Of a DNA stretch of 64,000 bases, positions 38,160 through 51,423 are shown in pieces (position 1 is the first letter of the stretch; each line of letters opens with the position of its first letter). The stretch is taken from positions 3,759,219 through 3,823,218 of the forward strand of contig OW285191.1 in NCBI GenBank assembly GCA_935421135.1, read 5' to 3'. A program made the translations under genes and the position numbers. The notes under the pieces are model-generated. The model saw only the letters and a program-made list of their open reading frames with translations, was not told where the DNA came from and did no database searches. Source of the DNA: Bugulina stolonifera (Eukaryota > Bryozoa > Gymnolaemata > Cheilostomatida > Bugulidae).

Positions 38160-40611
38160 GTCTTAATTGATGTTGTGTTATCACATATAAGCTCTCTGGT
38201 TTGATGCTGATTATATGTATGATTACACTCTCTAGCTTAGCAGCCAGTGAGTACCAGTGTCCTTTTATGTGCACAAAAAAGTTACTATGTTTGTTTTTGT
38301 TTTACATTCAAAAGAATTGAACACTTTAGTTGTGCCTGTAATAAAATATATAATTAATAATAAAATAAATAGCATTATTATAATCATTTATTAGTCCCAT
38401 AAATTTAACAAAGTACTAAGTATCAAATTATTAGATTACTTAGCAAATTATGTAACTCAGTGATTAATCAAAATGATTGTGCAATGACAACATGATATAA
38501 TTTATATTAAGCATCCTAGCTACAATCCAGTAATATCTAGCTATCAGCCTGTCTGCATTAACTAAGCCCAGGACAAAGAATAGCCAGTAGAGTAGGCTAC
38601 CAGCACTAATTGTACTGGAAAACTTGTCTAATCATAATCACAAATGTATCGAATTATTTGGATTACTTAGCAAATTATATTATTTAATTTAATAATTAGT
38701 AAAAATAATTGTACAATGGAAATTGTGATACAATCTATATTTCCCACACTATCCTGGAGCATGAAGCGTTAATCTTTCTTTTCAAATCCTATATCTACAC
38801 TTGATTTAATGAGAGTCACACTTGTTATTAACACCAAACATGCTGATGCTTTCAATTCTGTTGCCTGTAATACTAACAAGTTTCTGCACAGCTTTCTAAT
38901 CAGAACTGTTCAGGAGCTCCGCTGAGACCATAGAACTAGCAAAAAAGAATTGCAACTGTGATAATTCCTCTTTACTTCTAACCTGGGACCAAGGAACTTA
39001 GCCAAGACAAGATATCCTAGCTACAATCCAGTAACATCTATCTAACTTGATAGTTAGATAGTTACTATCAGCCTGTCTGCTCTAAGTGAAGGGTGAAGAA
39101 TAGCCAGTAGAGTAGGCTACCAGCTGGTGTAATCATGATCACAATTGTAAATACTAAAAATAACGTCAAATTGAAAGCATTGCAGTGCATTACTAGTTTA
39201 AGTTTGTATTTACCTCTGACTCTTCGAGTCTTGGTGCCAGAAAAACATTCAAACCCTACTGGGTAGCCAACACTGATAATTATTAAATCTGCATGATTTG
39301 TGTTATAGAACCATTAAAGCTTTTTACTGTAATAACAGAATACACGTGAACGCATTTCAATAACATTAATTTATTATTATTAAGATTTTAACATGACCAT
39401 CTTCAGAAACTGTTGACCAATTCCTCAGGAAACTACAAAATACTTAAGTAACTTGAACCGAGAAAGTCATATTTATATGAAACAAACTTAAAACGGTCCG
39501 TTGCTTGTTAGCTACTTTTGTATCAATAGAACGATACTATGGAGGCGCATATTTAATGCGGAAGAGAGAAGACAACTTTCTGATTATGAAGTAGGGGGAC
39601 GTTATTGCAAAGCGTCCCCCTGGCTATTTTTTATTAGGGACACCGTCCCCCACAATTAAAATTTTCAAATTTTAATAGCTGATCAACAACTATTGTCATT
39701 ATAAATTAATTATTTAAAATAAAATGTGTTTAAAATAAAAATCTTTGCAAGAAAAGTGTGGCAGCCTACTAAAGCTAAGATAGTATTAATAGTATAATTA
39801 TATTATATACAAATTTAAAATTAAAATATTTCATTATTGCTATATTATTTTATTTTTAAATTAGTATTTTTCCTTTACAATACATATTTAGTTGGTAGTA
39901 GTGAATGTAGCAGTAGAGTAGTAGCTGTCAGTGGAGTGGCTAGAATAAATAACTAAAATGAATGCAAACACTTTTAATTATAATTATTAAAAGAATAAAT
40001 CATTATCATAAATATTTTTGAAAGAAGCCAAAAGAAAATAATATTGGAATTAAATTCCATGCATCTGCTCGTAGTCAGTGACAGGGAAGGAACCACCTCA
40101 TGGATAGCAGTGACTTACAAATTGATTCACCTGATTTAACTGTTCACCACTTTTACTTTTGCATTTATTATTTTTCCTTGGTATAAATAACTATCCATAA
40201 AAAATATTCATTCACAAGACCGCAAGTTTTTAACCTTGGCATAGCCATAGAGTCTTTTAGCAGAGTACACAGTTTTATGGGCCCCTTTGTGTGCCACTTG
40301 CAATGTAGTAATTATTTCAAGATTACTGGTTATTGTTACGAAGCAACACCATAGAGTTATAAGTAGAGTGATAAAGCCATAGAGTTGAGACTAGAGTGAT
40401 AACGCTTCGGTCGCAAACCGGAAATGAAGCAAATATTAAGGGAAAAAGTGTCAAATTTTCAAAAGTAGTGTTTTAGGCCACTTTATTTTGGCAACAGGGG
40501 CGGCAGTGCCTTCCTGCCGCCCCTTAAAATACGCCCCTGCACTTACATATATGTAAAATATCTTGTAGTTGGTGAACCCACATGTGACTTTCAACCCTGC
40601 TCCTCATTGGA
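38160..40611. other. Gene-free region between BEL/Pao and MTARC
   Basis: It holds a divergent direct duplication (about 38,508-38,615 and 39,012-39,125, sharing ATCCTAGCTACAATCCAGTA and AATAGCCAGTAGAGTAGGCT) and small GGGGGACG/CGTCCCCC inverted blocks at 39,593-39,652. No exon was identified. Confidence 0.5.
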
Positions 40612-43248
40612 ATGGATCATAACGTTTCCTACTCTCAGTTAATCAAGGTCGGTGGCGGTCTCCTAGTCTTTCTCGGATCTTACTTGCTCTGGAAGACTTG
40701 GTCTAGTTTGCCAAGGAAAAAGCACAAATCAGCTGTAGTATCTAAGCTGGTCATCTACCCTATCAAGTCATGCAAAGGAGTGGAACTGAAGGAAGCCAAG
40801 TGCACGGCACTCGGTCTGGTCTCCGGGCAGTTGAGAGACAGGTGAATACATTTATATATATATAGGTTGTGTGCAATATATCAATTTGGTTGTATTTTCA
40901 TCGTACCTTTATCTCATTTCTGTGTAGTTTTCGAAATAGAATTAATCTCTTGGAAAATCTGTACATTGTCTGAGCTGCCATCCGACTATATTCCAGGCAG
41001 TACATGATAGCTGAGGCTGACACTGGTAAGTTTGTCTCTGTCAGGACACAGCCTCAACTTGTCTTAGTTACGGTGAGCATAGATGAGAGCGCCGATATGA
41101 TGTGTATCTCTGCTCCTGGCATGACTGAGCTAAGGGTTCCACTCGGTTCTCCCCCGAATGGAGACATGGTACCTGGCAGGTAAGTCATGTATACATGCAG
41201 GTAATATATACCCATAATGTGACTCATACCCAAGGATTAGGCTACAATATAATACATATATCATACTGTATATGATGTTGAAGCAGGTTCCTGTTATAAA
41301 AACATACAATTACATACATGAACAGAATGTTCCTCGATATCCTCACAGTGTTTGGAACTCCCAAGTGACTGGGGTAGACTGCGGAAAGGAGGCTTCTGAT
41401 TGGTTCAGTACTTATTTGACCTCTTCAGTCAAACTACTCTATTTTGATGAGTCGATCTGTGAAAGACCTCTAGAGAAACTTGATAGCAGTGCATTTACAA
41501 GACAGCAGAGGCCAGTAGAGGCAAATGCCAAGGTAATCACAATGTATACTTGGTTATAGGAGCCACAAGTATGCGTTGTCTTCCTCTCTCTCTCTCCCTC
41601 CCTCTCTCCCAGTCCCCTTAGTTATCAGAATATAACATAATGGTAGATAATACACAATAGCTACATGTACACTGCTACAGCAAAGTGTCAAGTATTGGAA
41701 GACAATTGATTGCAGTATTTATACAAGTTGATTGGTGCTGCTCTGTCACTCTATCCACTGTTTGATAATCTGCTAGTTTATGACTTCCTATTACAAGTCA
41801 ACAGAATAACACTCTCCTTTACTCAGATGATGATGATAGCTCCCTGCATAACCACAACTTGACTAATAAATGACAGTTAGGAGTGAACACAGTGTATATA
41901 TACATGTATATATTCCCTCTTGTGAACTATTTAGACAATGTTCGCTGATGGTTACCCTTACTTACTATGCAATGAGCTCTCTGTCGACCAGATCAATGTA
42001 GATGTCGGTGAAGAAGTTGCGACGTGGGAGAACTTTAGACCAAACATACTGGTGTCTGGAGCAGAGAGAGCTTATGTGGAGGTTTGTCATCTACATCTGT
42101 AATACCTTATTAACTATAATATTTAGGGTGTTGGGGGTTTGGCTATTTTTCTATACCAGTATGATGCCTAAAAAGTGTCAACTACAATATTGTTCAATAC
42201 TGTGTTATTTTATTCACGTGATTACCTGCGAATAATTGGTGAGAGTTCAACCTCATAGTGCCGTAATTAGTTGGTGTTGCAATAAGTAAATATAGTGCTT
42301 GAGAAATTCAATTGAATGCCATATTATTGGGAGTTATCCTTTCATTGTTTGTGTGTCAAGATCTGATGACTTCTACTTTTGCCGATGATCACAATAATGT
42401 CTTGAATAGCATCCATCTCCATATATTTACAGGATGACTGGAGGGATATAGAGATCAATGGTGTGGAGTTGTTTGCAGAGAAACCCTGTGGTAGGTGTTC
42501 CTTACCAAACGTCAATCCTCAATCTGGCATCCGCCATCCTAAGGCAGAACCTTTCAATACTTTATATAAGTAAGTGATCTGTACATACACCGTGTGTGTA
42601 TATTATGTTGTATAAGCAAGTGATATGTACATACACTGTATGTGTATATTATGTTGTATAAGCAACTGATCTGTACATACACTGTATGTGTATATTATGT
42701 TGTATAAGCAAGTGATCTGTACATACACTGTATGTATATATTATGTTGTATAAGCAAGTGATCTGTACATACATTGTATGTGTATATTATGTTGTATATG
42801 TATATAAGTAAGTAAGTGGTATTTCGTGTATTCAACACACATGTGTCGTAATAAACAACTGTCTTATCGTTGCTGACCTGGTGTTCATTATACTATGTGC
42901 ATCTAACTAATAGGCCTATAACGTGTTGTCAGTCCCTAACTACCAGTTACAGTAAAACACTCTGTTACTATGACATAGCTGTGCGTGTCATTGAGGGTAC
43001 ACTCTGTCTCCATGTTCCACACTACAATATCCATAGACCTACTTGTAGCCTTATAACTATCGTACTGATGCCTATGCATTGATCACAGTCTACATCAGCT
43101 CTCTCCTGGTGTCTTATTGGCTTATTACACTAATTGTAGGACACGCCTCCAGCGACAGTACGACAAGAAGTCACCAATATTTGGTATGAATCTGATTCTT
43201 GATGGTGAAGAGGGAATAATCAGAGTTGGTGACTCACTGATGTGTTGA
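40612..43248 (+). CDS. MTARC: Mitochondrial amidoxime-reducing component-like MOSC protein
   Basis: Six exons, 40612-40841, 40997-41179, 41349-41532, 41935-42081, 42433-42569 and 43140-43248, splice in consistent phase to about 329 residues (human MTARC1 is 337). The N-terminus has a membrane anchor (LIKVGGGLLVFLGSYLLWKT), then the MOSC_N start VVSKLVIYPIKSCKGVELKE. The MOSC domain follows, with VTGVDCGKEASDWFSTYL, NFRPNILVSGAE, and PCGRCSLPNVNPQSG, whose Cys matches the molybdenum-ligating Cys of the family. It ends SPIFGMNL..VGDSLMC. The family is a molybdenum-cofactor enzyme of the outer mitochondrial membrane that reduces N-hydroxylated compounds with cytochrome b5. MTARC1 versus MTARC2 orthology cannot be assigned. 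Confidence 0.92.
42575..42800 (+). repeat. About 47 bp minisatellite in MTARC intron 5
   Basis: Five copies of AAGTGATCTGTACATACACT followed by GTATGTGTATATTATGTTGTATAAGC. The repeat begins within the exon 5 donor: the first unit contains the donor GTAAGTG. Confidence 0.85.
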
Positions 43249-43249
43249 G

Positions 43250-44169
43250 GGAGATGACTCCCTTTTCTCTCCCGATAGCATGACGTTAGGCCATGATAGT
43301 CTAATAAAGAGATGTGTGCTTCCTATATCTAAACAACACTGTGCTTGATAGTTGCATATCGTATAGTTATACTACTATCTGTTTAGTGCCAGTACTAGTC
43401 ATAGCAGTGCCCAGAGCCATTCAATGGCTCTGGCAGTGCCTATATTGTTTTATACACTTTTACTATCTTATACAACATGTACTACTGTTACTATTATTAT
43501 TATGCAATGTGCATAGCATCCTACATACACATAAATGATGGTACTTCTCTATATATAATAATATACTAAATGATGTTTTAGGAACAGAGTATATAATTGT
43601 ATTATGGAATATGATAAACACATGTATAGTATAATATATATAGTAAAAATCAGAACAAAACATAACATCAAGTTTACAACATCTTGATTCTTTCATAATA
43701 AAATAACAATTATAAAGTTAGTTAAAGGTATTAAAAGATGTAGTAGTGACACAGATGATGCCATTACTTTCTGTTCTGGTACAACAATGTAGATGACAAC
43801 AGCAACTTACAGTAGTGCAGCGCCACTTGTGGACGGAATATTCTTGGGGGATGTTTTCAATAATACAACAACATAAATGCATAAACAAAAATAAACTGGT
43901 CCAGTCCAGCTATACTGTGGACTTGATTGCAGGCTAATGTAAAGACGAAAATTTAAGAAAAGCATAAATTTAACTACTACATTCATGTGAATAGCACAAC
44001 ATATCAAATAAATAGATGAGAAATATATAATTAATTCTATAGAATAGAATACAAAGCTTTACTGGAGTTGCCTTCTCTCTGTGCAAAGAAAGAACAACTT
44101 CAGCAAAATTGCATTCAGTCTAGATACCACATGACTGGCCTAGCCAATGAAGAGGGAATTTTGCCAGGC
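43250..44169. other. Intergenic spacer between convergent MTARC and INSM-like genes
   Basis: AT-rich, no coding exon seen. Contains AATAAAG-like polyadenylation signals shortly after the MTARC stop (CTAATAAAGAG at about 43,300). Confidence 0.4.
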
Positions 44170-47100
44170 TCAAGAGCTCTTCAGTTGTGTACACGTAGTA
44201 CTTTTCTTATGACCTCCTAAAGTCAGTTCGGAAACTGTAGAGATCTTTGGTTTATGCCATCTTCGGTGAGATGCCAAGTTTGCTGGGCAGTTGAACACTG
44301 TAAACAATAGCAGCCATAGAGGTAGTATCAAGTGGTACCAGTAGCACACAACCAGTTGAAATTAAAATATCCAATGTAATATATATTGTATGACTATGTG
44401 TTTGTGAAGCTTCACAGCATTTCATGACAGGCACATCGCCCTAACAAGTTAACCACAGCTAGTACTTTTGTATCTTCAACCTCATGCATAGGTTGGAAGA
44501 TGAACCTGCTGTATAACTTGTAGTCATGTTGTACATGTGTTTCATTGTAACTGATGTCTAACCTTTATCACACTCTGGACATTTATACTCTATATAGACT
44601 ATACTAGGACATCTATGCTCTGCCAACTCGTATACGTCGCTGAATTTTCCTTCGCACAGTCGGCAGATAAAGTCTCCAATCACGTTCTTTATCTTCAATA
44701 GCTTCTTCTTCGATTCCTCCGACCTATCTACGACATTATACCTGAAACAAATACATAAACATATTCTCCTTCGTTCATCTCACAGTTGTTTAAGCAAATT
44801 AGCAAATAGCAAATACTAATGAAAACATATTATATCAGTACGATAGCATATAACTCCTGTACACGTACTGTACCAAAAACCTATAGTTTATACACCATAA
44901 CTATGCAAACACAAAACACTGCATGCAACCATAAAATCTACACCATGAACACAATTACATTGTAATAGTGCACACATTATTTTTATGAAGTCTCATTTCC
45001 ATAGAGATGCGGAATACATTGGGATACATACATGGAATCGATATCTCCATGGACTTGTGAGCTAGTAGATGACTCTGTCTCGGCACTGCCGTTTTTTGTG
45101 ACTCTTTTAATAAGGATACCGGATATTGGAGACTGCTCCACCATATTCAGTTTGCGACTTGCTTTGTAGCGCTTGGAGTTTTCACATCTCTTTTTTGGCA
45201 TTAGACCAATTTCTTAAAATATAAAAGTATTCACATTGTATAAGAACTAGTTGCATAGACATATTTTGGGTGATGCCTATTACAGTACATAACCTTAAAT
45301 TTAGAGGCAGGTACCCTCCATGTACAGTGTACCTTGGTGTACTCTCTGACATAATGTCATTTAGACTGGAAATTCTTAAACTATTATCAAGGGTTATGAT
45401 ACTATATTGACCTTGCCTTATAGAGATTTGTAGACTAGTTACATGTAGCTGGTAGTTGGTTAAGCTATTTTTATTCATATTCATACCTTTATGCTGCCGT
45501 TTCCTGCTAAGTGATTGATCCTTCGCACATGCTTTTGCTGGCTTGATGTGAGGAGGTGGGGACAAATCTTCGCCTGATAGTTCTAAAAATTAAATAGCAT
45601 AATTTATAAAAGTGTAACTTATGTAAATTATGTTTTGGTGAGAGGAAAATACAGGAGAGTCATTTAACCTGCTGGAGTTGCACTTTCTTCGGTGAAAATT
45701 ATAGTACTGCAGCCTTAGGACTTACCCAAGCTGCTATGTTCACTGAGGGGAGGTGTGAGAAGACTCGATGCAGTTGTATTTATTTTGGAGACAGGGCTTG
45801 AATATTTTGGAACTGACGTCTGGTAAATAGATGATGGCAGAGATTGAACAGGACTTAGCAGTGGAGACTTAAACAGATCATACCCATGCTGTAACAACAT
45901 ATGATAATACAATTAAATGGTCGATGCTGTATTCTGAAATAGCACACTCTGTACAGTATACATGCATATAATTGCAGTTACATAAAAAAATATTGTTACT
46001 GCCGTAGTTGATATATCACACTTACACTGTATATGTATGTTGTCACACCATTTCCTATGTATGTAAGCTCCGTTATATTCATAGTCTAGCTTATGGTAAA
46101 TGTGTATAAAAGTATTATTTTATCCTTTGACTTTTCTTTGTGCAAGGAATTCATAGTTTATTACAAATTAATAATGGAAAAATTCACCACTTCCGTATGG
46201 AGGTCATTAGGAGAGACTGACTTTGATGTACATGTATTTGTTATAAGAGCAATTGGATTAGAGTGATGTCATATATAATAGATGAGATAGCTTATCTATC
46301 TGTAATTTGCTGAAGAACCCTGGCTATGGAAAAATTATGTAAAATTGCTTGTAGCTCAAGGTATTATGGGACATGTAGTGTTGCTATGTGACTGCATGGA
46401 CTAGTAGTGTGGCCTCCAAATGAATGCGTATACAGCGTGCACCCCACAGTAATCTACATGTCATATGCGGTAGTTACCAGTCAGTAATACATGTAAGTCG
46501 TTAAAGACTGGAGTAAGAATGTGATACGAAATCATACCCCAATTGCACCAGAGGGCCAAAGCTGAGTATTAAATTTATTATTCTTTTGATTTAAGGGAGA
46601 GATTCAAAAAGGAAAGCAAAACATAATCAACCTCCCTTGCTTTAGCGGAATTAATATTTAAAGCGTGTCCATTGACTATTTCCCATGCTTTGTGCTTCAG
46701 CATAAAATGATCCTTTCAATTTCTATGAATAAGATTGAAAGAATCAAAACTTCCTGAAAGCCAGCCATGGTCGACTTTCCTAGAAAGCAACATGATGACA
46801 CTGTGTAGAACAATAGAACTTATTAGTCGTGTTTGCATAGCTATGCTGATCTACCATATCAACACAGTGTTCCTTTGTCCTCCCCAGCACACTTGGGATT
46901 TCACTTTTTTAAATTTATTATTATTAGTATTATATTATGATATCTAGATTCATAGAAAAGAGCAGTGGCTTCACATGGGCTGGGTCTGATTATCTTAGCT
47001 CAATGAATTGTAAAATTTACTTTATTAATTTACTAAAGCCTTTCATTCAAAACTAAATTAAATGAGTCAAAACTAAATAATTTATAAATAGTTGTAGCAT

Positions 47101-47627
47101 TATATTATTAAAATTTGATGTCTATAAATTGGCGACAGCCAAAATATATATTTTTTATAGACAAAAGGGCAGTTAACCAGATCATCAATAATGAAATTTT
47201 GTGCCCCTAGATATCCCTGATGTTATTACAGCCAGCTTCAGATATTAAAATCTAACGCATATAAATTCAAATTTGGGTAACAAGCTGTGTTACAACATAA
47301 TGGGTGAATTAGCAGTGAAAGTTATCTCCTCTTTTTGCTTGCCAAGTGATAAAAAGACTAAAAGTCAGTGTATAATATAAGAATCCTACATACCAGTGAG
47401 CGGACAGCTTGTAGTTGTTTCGCATGATGCTGGTGGTTTAATGCTGCCGTCTGTAACAGGAAGTGATGCAGTAGCATGTTGAACTGCATGGCTTGTTCAT
47501 TATTGGTAGGTTTGGCGATCGACGGATAAAAGTAGTGAGGGGGCAGTCTGTGAAGGAGATCTTTGGATAATTCACGTCCGACCGTCACAGGAAGGAGAGA
47601 TGTCATATAGGGAGCTCGTCTATCCAT
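44170..47627 (-). CDS. INSM/nerfin-type zinc finger transcription factor
   Basis: Six exons in order 47627-47394, 45888-45726, 45582-45487, 45212-45032, 44741-44563 and 44297-44170 join in phase to about 326 residues. The end is diagnostic: IGDFICRLCEGKFSDVYELA, EHRCPSIV, EYKCPECDK spliced to VFNCPANLASHRRWHKPK, the signature of insulinoma-associated (INSM/nerfin/EGL-46) proteins. These are SNAG-repressor factors of neuroendocrine differentiation in bilaterians. Here the middle is Ser/Pro-rich with two basic stretches (KKRCENSKRYKASRKLNM), and no canonical N-terminal SNAG motif is visible (it starts MDRRAPYMTSLLPV). The protein stops 25 residues after the second finger, so the later INSM fingers are absent or on unseen exons. 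Confidence 0.8.
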
Positions 47628-48746
47628 AGTTTCACCTGTTGGTAAAATAACATGATCACTTGCATTGCAATAGTACATGTATTATTATAGTATAACCAGC
47701 GGAATGTTGTATAATCCAATGTATGCAGTATAATTATAGAGTAATGTGACATGCCACACCATATAATAATATAATTTACCAACTAATAGAACAACATTGT
47801 AATAAATTTTTTAGTATTGCATGAAGTTTCATATACATGTAAGTCTATACCAAGCATTTAAAAAAGGTTTTGCATTATTTTGTGATTTTTCCAGTTAGTG
47901 CAAATTGTATACTTTGTGTTTAATACCATTATATTATGAAGGATAAATCACTAGGTGTTTATATTAATGCCCTATTTATACTGTAAGTAGCATGTATACA
48001 ATAAATTGTACTATATATGTACGAGTATTATAGAGTAATTACTAGTCTGTGGCAATATAGTATCCCAGTTCATGCCCATCTACCACAACTATTTACATAA
48101 AAATATGAAATATTTCACTCCTGTTCATTGAAGTAACCCACATGCTGCGTTTAGGCATATTTTGTACTAACAAGGTAATTAATACAAAACATGCATGTAA
48201 TAATATTGTAATATAAAGTGCAATACTAACCTGACAAAATATAAATTCAGTAAATATTTCGCAGGCATGACTCATACGCATCTACATTGGGCATGTAATG
48301 CAATTTTTCAATATACATTGTACATGTGCACCATTAATACATGTACATGTACATTATACAATTTATGTAATAAAGCTGTTATATTATTGTGAGCCTATTT
48401 TCGCACAGTATAAATATTATAACACAAACACATTGTATAATTTGAACCTGTCAGATGCATCTTATCCAATTTACGAAATACACAAGTATATTTGAAGTCT
48501 CCATGATAATTCTAAGAAAAATTTGTTAAAGGTAAAAAGGTTTATATTCCTGTATAAATTAAGGGATTAGTGATAGGCTATTACATTCTTACAGCTCATA
48601 TGAAAATTCAGTATATTATATATCATGTACACACATGTATGTATATGTATGTACATGTATGTAGAATACATACATTTACTTGTATCCTATACACTATAAC
48701 ACGAGAGCTAGATGTAGCTTGTGAGGTGTGCATGTACGTGTGTACA

Positions 48747-48945
48747 TACAGTACTACAACAGTACTACAACAGTACTACAACAGTACTACAACAGTACTA
48801 CAACAGTACTACAACAGTACTACAACAGTACTACAACAGTGTACTACAACAGTACTACAACAGTACTACAACAGTACTACAACAGTACTACAACAGTACT
48901 ACAACAGTACTACAACAGTGTACTACAACAGTGTACTACAACAGT
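48747..48945 (+). repeat. 11 bp minisatellite AGTACTACAAC
   Basis: About 17-18 almost perfect tandem copies of AGTACTACAAC, with occasional AGTGTACTACAAC variants. Because 11 is not a multiple of 3, all forward frames stay open and give the same (YNSTTTVLQQ)n peptide. This is an artefact and not a gene. Confidence 0.92.
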
Positions 48946-50634
48946 ATTTATATAACTGCAGTCATGTACATGTAATTGTACGTAGAATCTAATTTATACA
49001 AGTACATGTACAGGTATAACATTATTAATACATGTATGTTATAAGTATACTACATGCTATAATATAATAACAATAAATAGGCCTACTATATATTATTACA
49101 AAAGGTACATACAAATGTATATATTATTATATGCATTGTATTAAAATGTGTATATTATATAATATAAAAATTGTCTATAGTTCATCATTTTTATCAATAG
49201 TTAAAAAAGTAAAAGGTAAAAGTTGTGTAATAGTATCTTACAAATGCAGTTAGTAGTACATGGTGGTTATGCCATCGTTTTGGATTTCCTCATTTAATTC
49301 AATTTCATGCAGTATAGCACCATTAGGCCTACATGGAGATACATTGTAATTATGACAGTTTAGAGCTAATATTTTTACCAACCTGTTCAGAGTTGTCAAC
49401 TTATTTGTTGCCTGTGTGGTCTAAGGAGTACCTGCTCTGTATTGTCACCTGTAGAGTTGTGACACTGCATATCAATGATAGAGATACATATTAATATGTA
49501 CAACCTTCATAACAAATAATAACAATAACAATAGAAGACGCAATGCACACGAATAGCCAATAGCAGGTAAGATATAGACAACAAGATGGTCGATGTACAT
49601 TGTAGATATAGCAAGGATACTAGATAGAGGTTAGCCAGTTACATGCCAGTATAAGATATTTCCATAGGTGCACGTGTGCCCTTTGTTTACATTAGTTTTG
49701 TGGAATAGTAATATGTACATGATAATTATGCTTTTTCTAGGTAGGCCTATTTGAACGCCATAGTATAATATGGGCCAGTAACGAGTCCAATACTAATACT
49801 TGTGTTTTACTTACCCAACTGGCAAACCTAATTAAGCATATGTTTTATTTCTGTAGATAGCTTACAATTATATTTTACCAAATAATTTTTGCATAAATAC
49901 TTTTCACAAATTATTATAAAATTATCTTTATGAATGAAAATAATTTAAAAGCCTAAAACAATTAGATAGAGTTGTTGAGCTCTGAACACTGATAAACTGT
50001 GGAATATTAGAGACTGATAGCTGGTCTCTTTAGAGTAAGACGCGGGGGGGGAGGGGCGGAGCCCAGCTATTCCAGAACAAATCTACTGGCAGTACCAACA
50101 TATACATGTAGTTGTATGACAGTAGTAAACAACAGTTCCACCACATTTATGTTACTGTTACATGAGGTATGTCATGGTAATATTGCATTTAAACCAGGAC
50201 CAATAGTTCCTTCAGATTGCCTGGAAGAAGGGGTTCTCCAAATATCTGTTATATGAATAGAGAAAGAAAAGATCACATACTCCTTACAGCTATGGATTTC
50301 TTTCAATTCTGGTAACAATATAATAATATTACATGTATGTACACTGATTCCCATCTTATTTATATGCGTAACTATTACATAGCTATACACAATGTGCATG
50401 TACAGTGTGCCATAACACTTGTAACCAGCTATAAGCTGGATCTTGCGCTGAGTAAAATGAAAACAGCACACCAAAGCAGAGGTGTGAGCATGCAATATAC
50501 ATATAATATATAATATAATATAACATTACTTCATTCAATCTGCAAACAATGTATAATATTGGTCTCATGTTATTTTATGGAGGTGGTCACCCAAGTGTGC
50601 TAAAAGTAGGCCTAGTGTTTTAGCCTTAGGACAC

Positions 50635-50640
50635 AGCAGA
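50635..50640 (+). other. Left 6 bp target-site duplication AGCAGA
   Basis: AGCAGA directly precedes the left end (AGTAGTATAG...) and recurs directly after the right end at 61,384-61,389. A 6 bp duplication is the Polinton/Maverick integrase signature. Confidence 0.93.
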
Positions 50641-51011
50641 AGTAGTATAGTCAGTGCACTTCTAGACAGACACGCACTCATTGACCCCTGTTTTCAACCA
50701 ATCACAAGCCGGTATTTCCGATTTCAACCAATCACAGAAGAGCACAAAAATTTTGCACACGACCTTGCCAAGGTCACCCCAAAATCCCCCCTTCTGATTG
50801 GTCGAAAAAACATTTGCACACTTGACCCCGAACCCGGCCACGACCCCTTCCCTTCCTCCTTCCCACCCTCCTCCCCTCCCCCTCCCCCACCTCCCACTCC
50901 TCCCCCCTCCCCGACACCGCCCTCGTCCCGTCCGCGCCACCGCCGTCGCCGCCGCCGCCACCGCCGCCCTCACCACCGCCGTCGCCGCCGCCACCACCAC
51001 CGCCCTCACCA

Positions 51012-51042
<31 letters not shown>

Positions 51043-51367
51043 CGCCACCACCACCACCGCCGCCACCACCACCACCGCCACCGCCGCCGCCGCCGCCACC
51101 ACCACCACCACCACCGCCGCCGCCGCCGCCGCCGCCGCCATCACCGTCATCACCGCCACCCCTCCTCCACCGCCGCCCACCCTCCCCCCCGCAACCCCCA
51201 CTCACCCGAACGACCAATCGTTTGAGGCGGTCAAGCCGCGTCCGCCCACGTTGCGTGCGGCGCCGACCGTACACGTGGAGGCGACGCCGGTGCCCCGTAT
51301 CCACCGGGCCAAGCGACTAGGCAGCGGCCCGCCGCCCATTCCGAGTTCCACTGGGGTGGGACTATAA
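50641..51367 (+). repeat. Left terminal inverted repeat of the Polinton (727 bp)
   Basis: Starts AGTAGTATAGTCAGTGCACT and is the inverse complement of 60,657-61,383. Comparing the two and their three-frame translations shows one difference (A at 50,914 opposite the complement of G at 61,110). The middle, about 50,930-51,150, is an extremely GC-rich CCG/CCA triplet tract. The outer part contains two near-copies of (A/T)CAACCAATCACA. The inner end runs into a TATA box. Confidence 0.95.
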
Positions 51368-51370
51368 AAG
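51363..51370 (+). promoter_or_regulatory. TATA box TATAAAAG at inner edge of left TIR
   Basis: TATAAAAG straddles the TIR border (GGGACTATAAAAGATAAG), 54 bp before the ATG of the first ORF; the TIR therefore supplies most of the promoter. The right TIR copy reads TATAATG at the same place, so the box is complete only on the left. Confidence 0.7.
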
Positions 51371-51423
51371 ATAAGTTTGACTGATGATAGTATTAATACA
51401 AAGAAGACTTAGTCATAGCAAAC

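Larger units (their letters stand above)
47700..50640. other. Intergenic region upstream of INSM-like gene to the Polinton
   Basis: No supported gene. AT-rich with many TACATGTA/ACATGTAC palindromic words and an 11 bp satellite. A minus-strand IFGEPLLPGNLKELLVLV frame after an acceptor near 50,240 could be a terminal exon, but it is too short to call. Confidence 0.4.

Noticed and set aside
48570..48992. Three overlapping ORFs rich in YNSTTTVLQQ
   Set aside because: Products of the 11 bp satellite; the same peptide appears in all frames.
50662..51367. Long ORFs (176-189 codons) in the left TIR on both strands, repeated in the right TIR at 60,657-61,362
   Set aside because: They encode poly-Gly, poly-Ala/Val or poly-Ala/Thr from the CCG/CCA triplet tract, exist in several frames at once and have no domain; treated as repeat artefacts.
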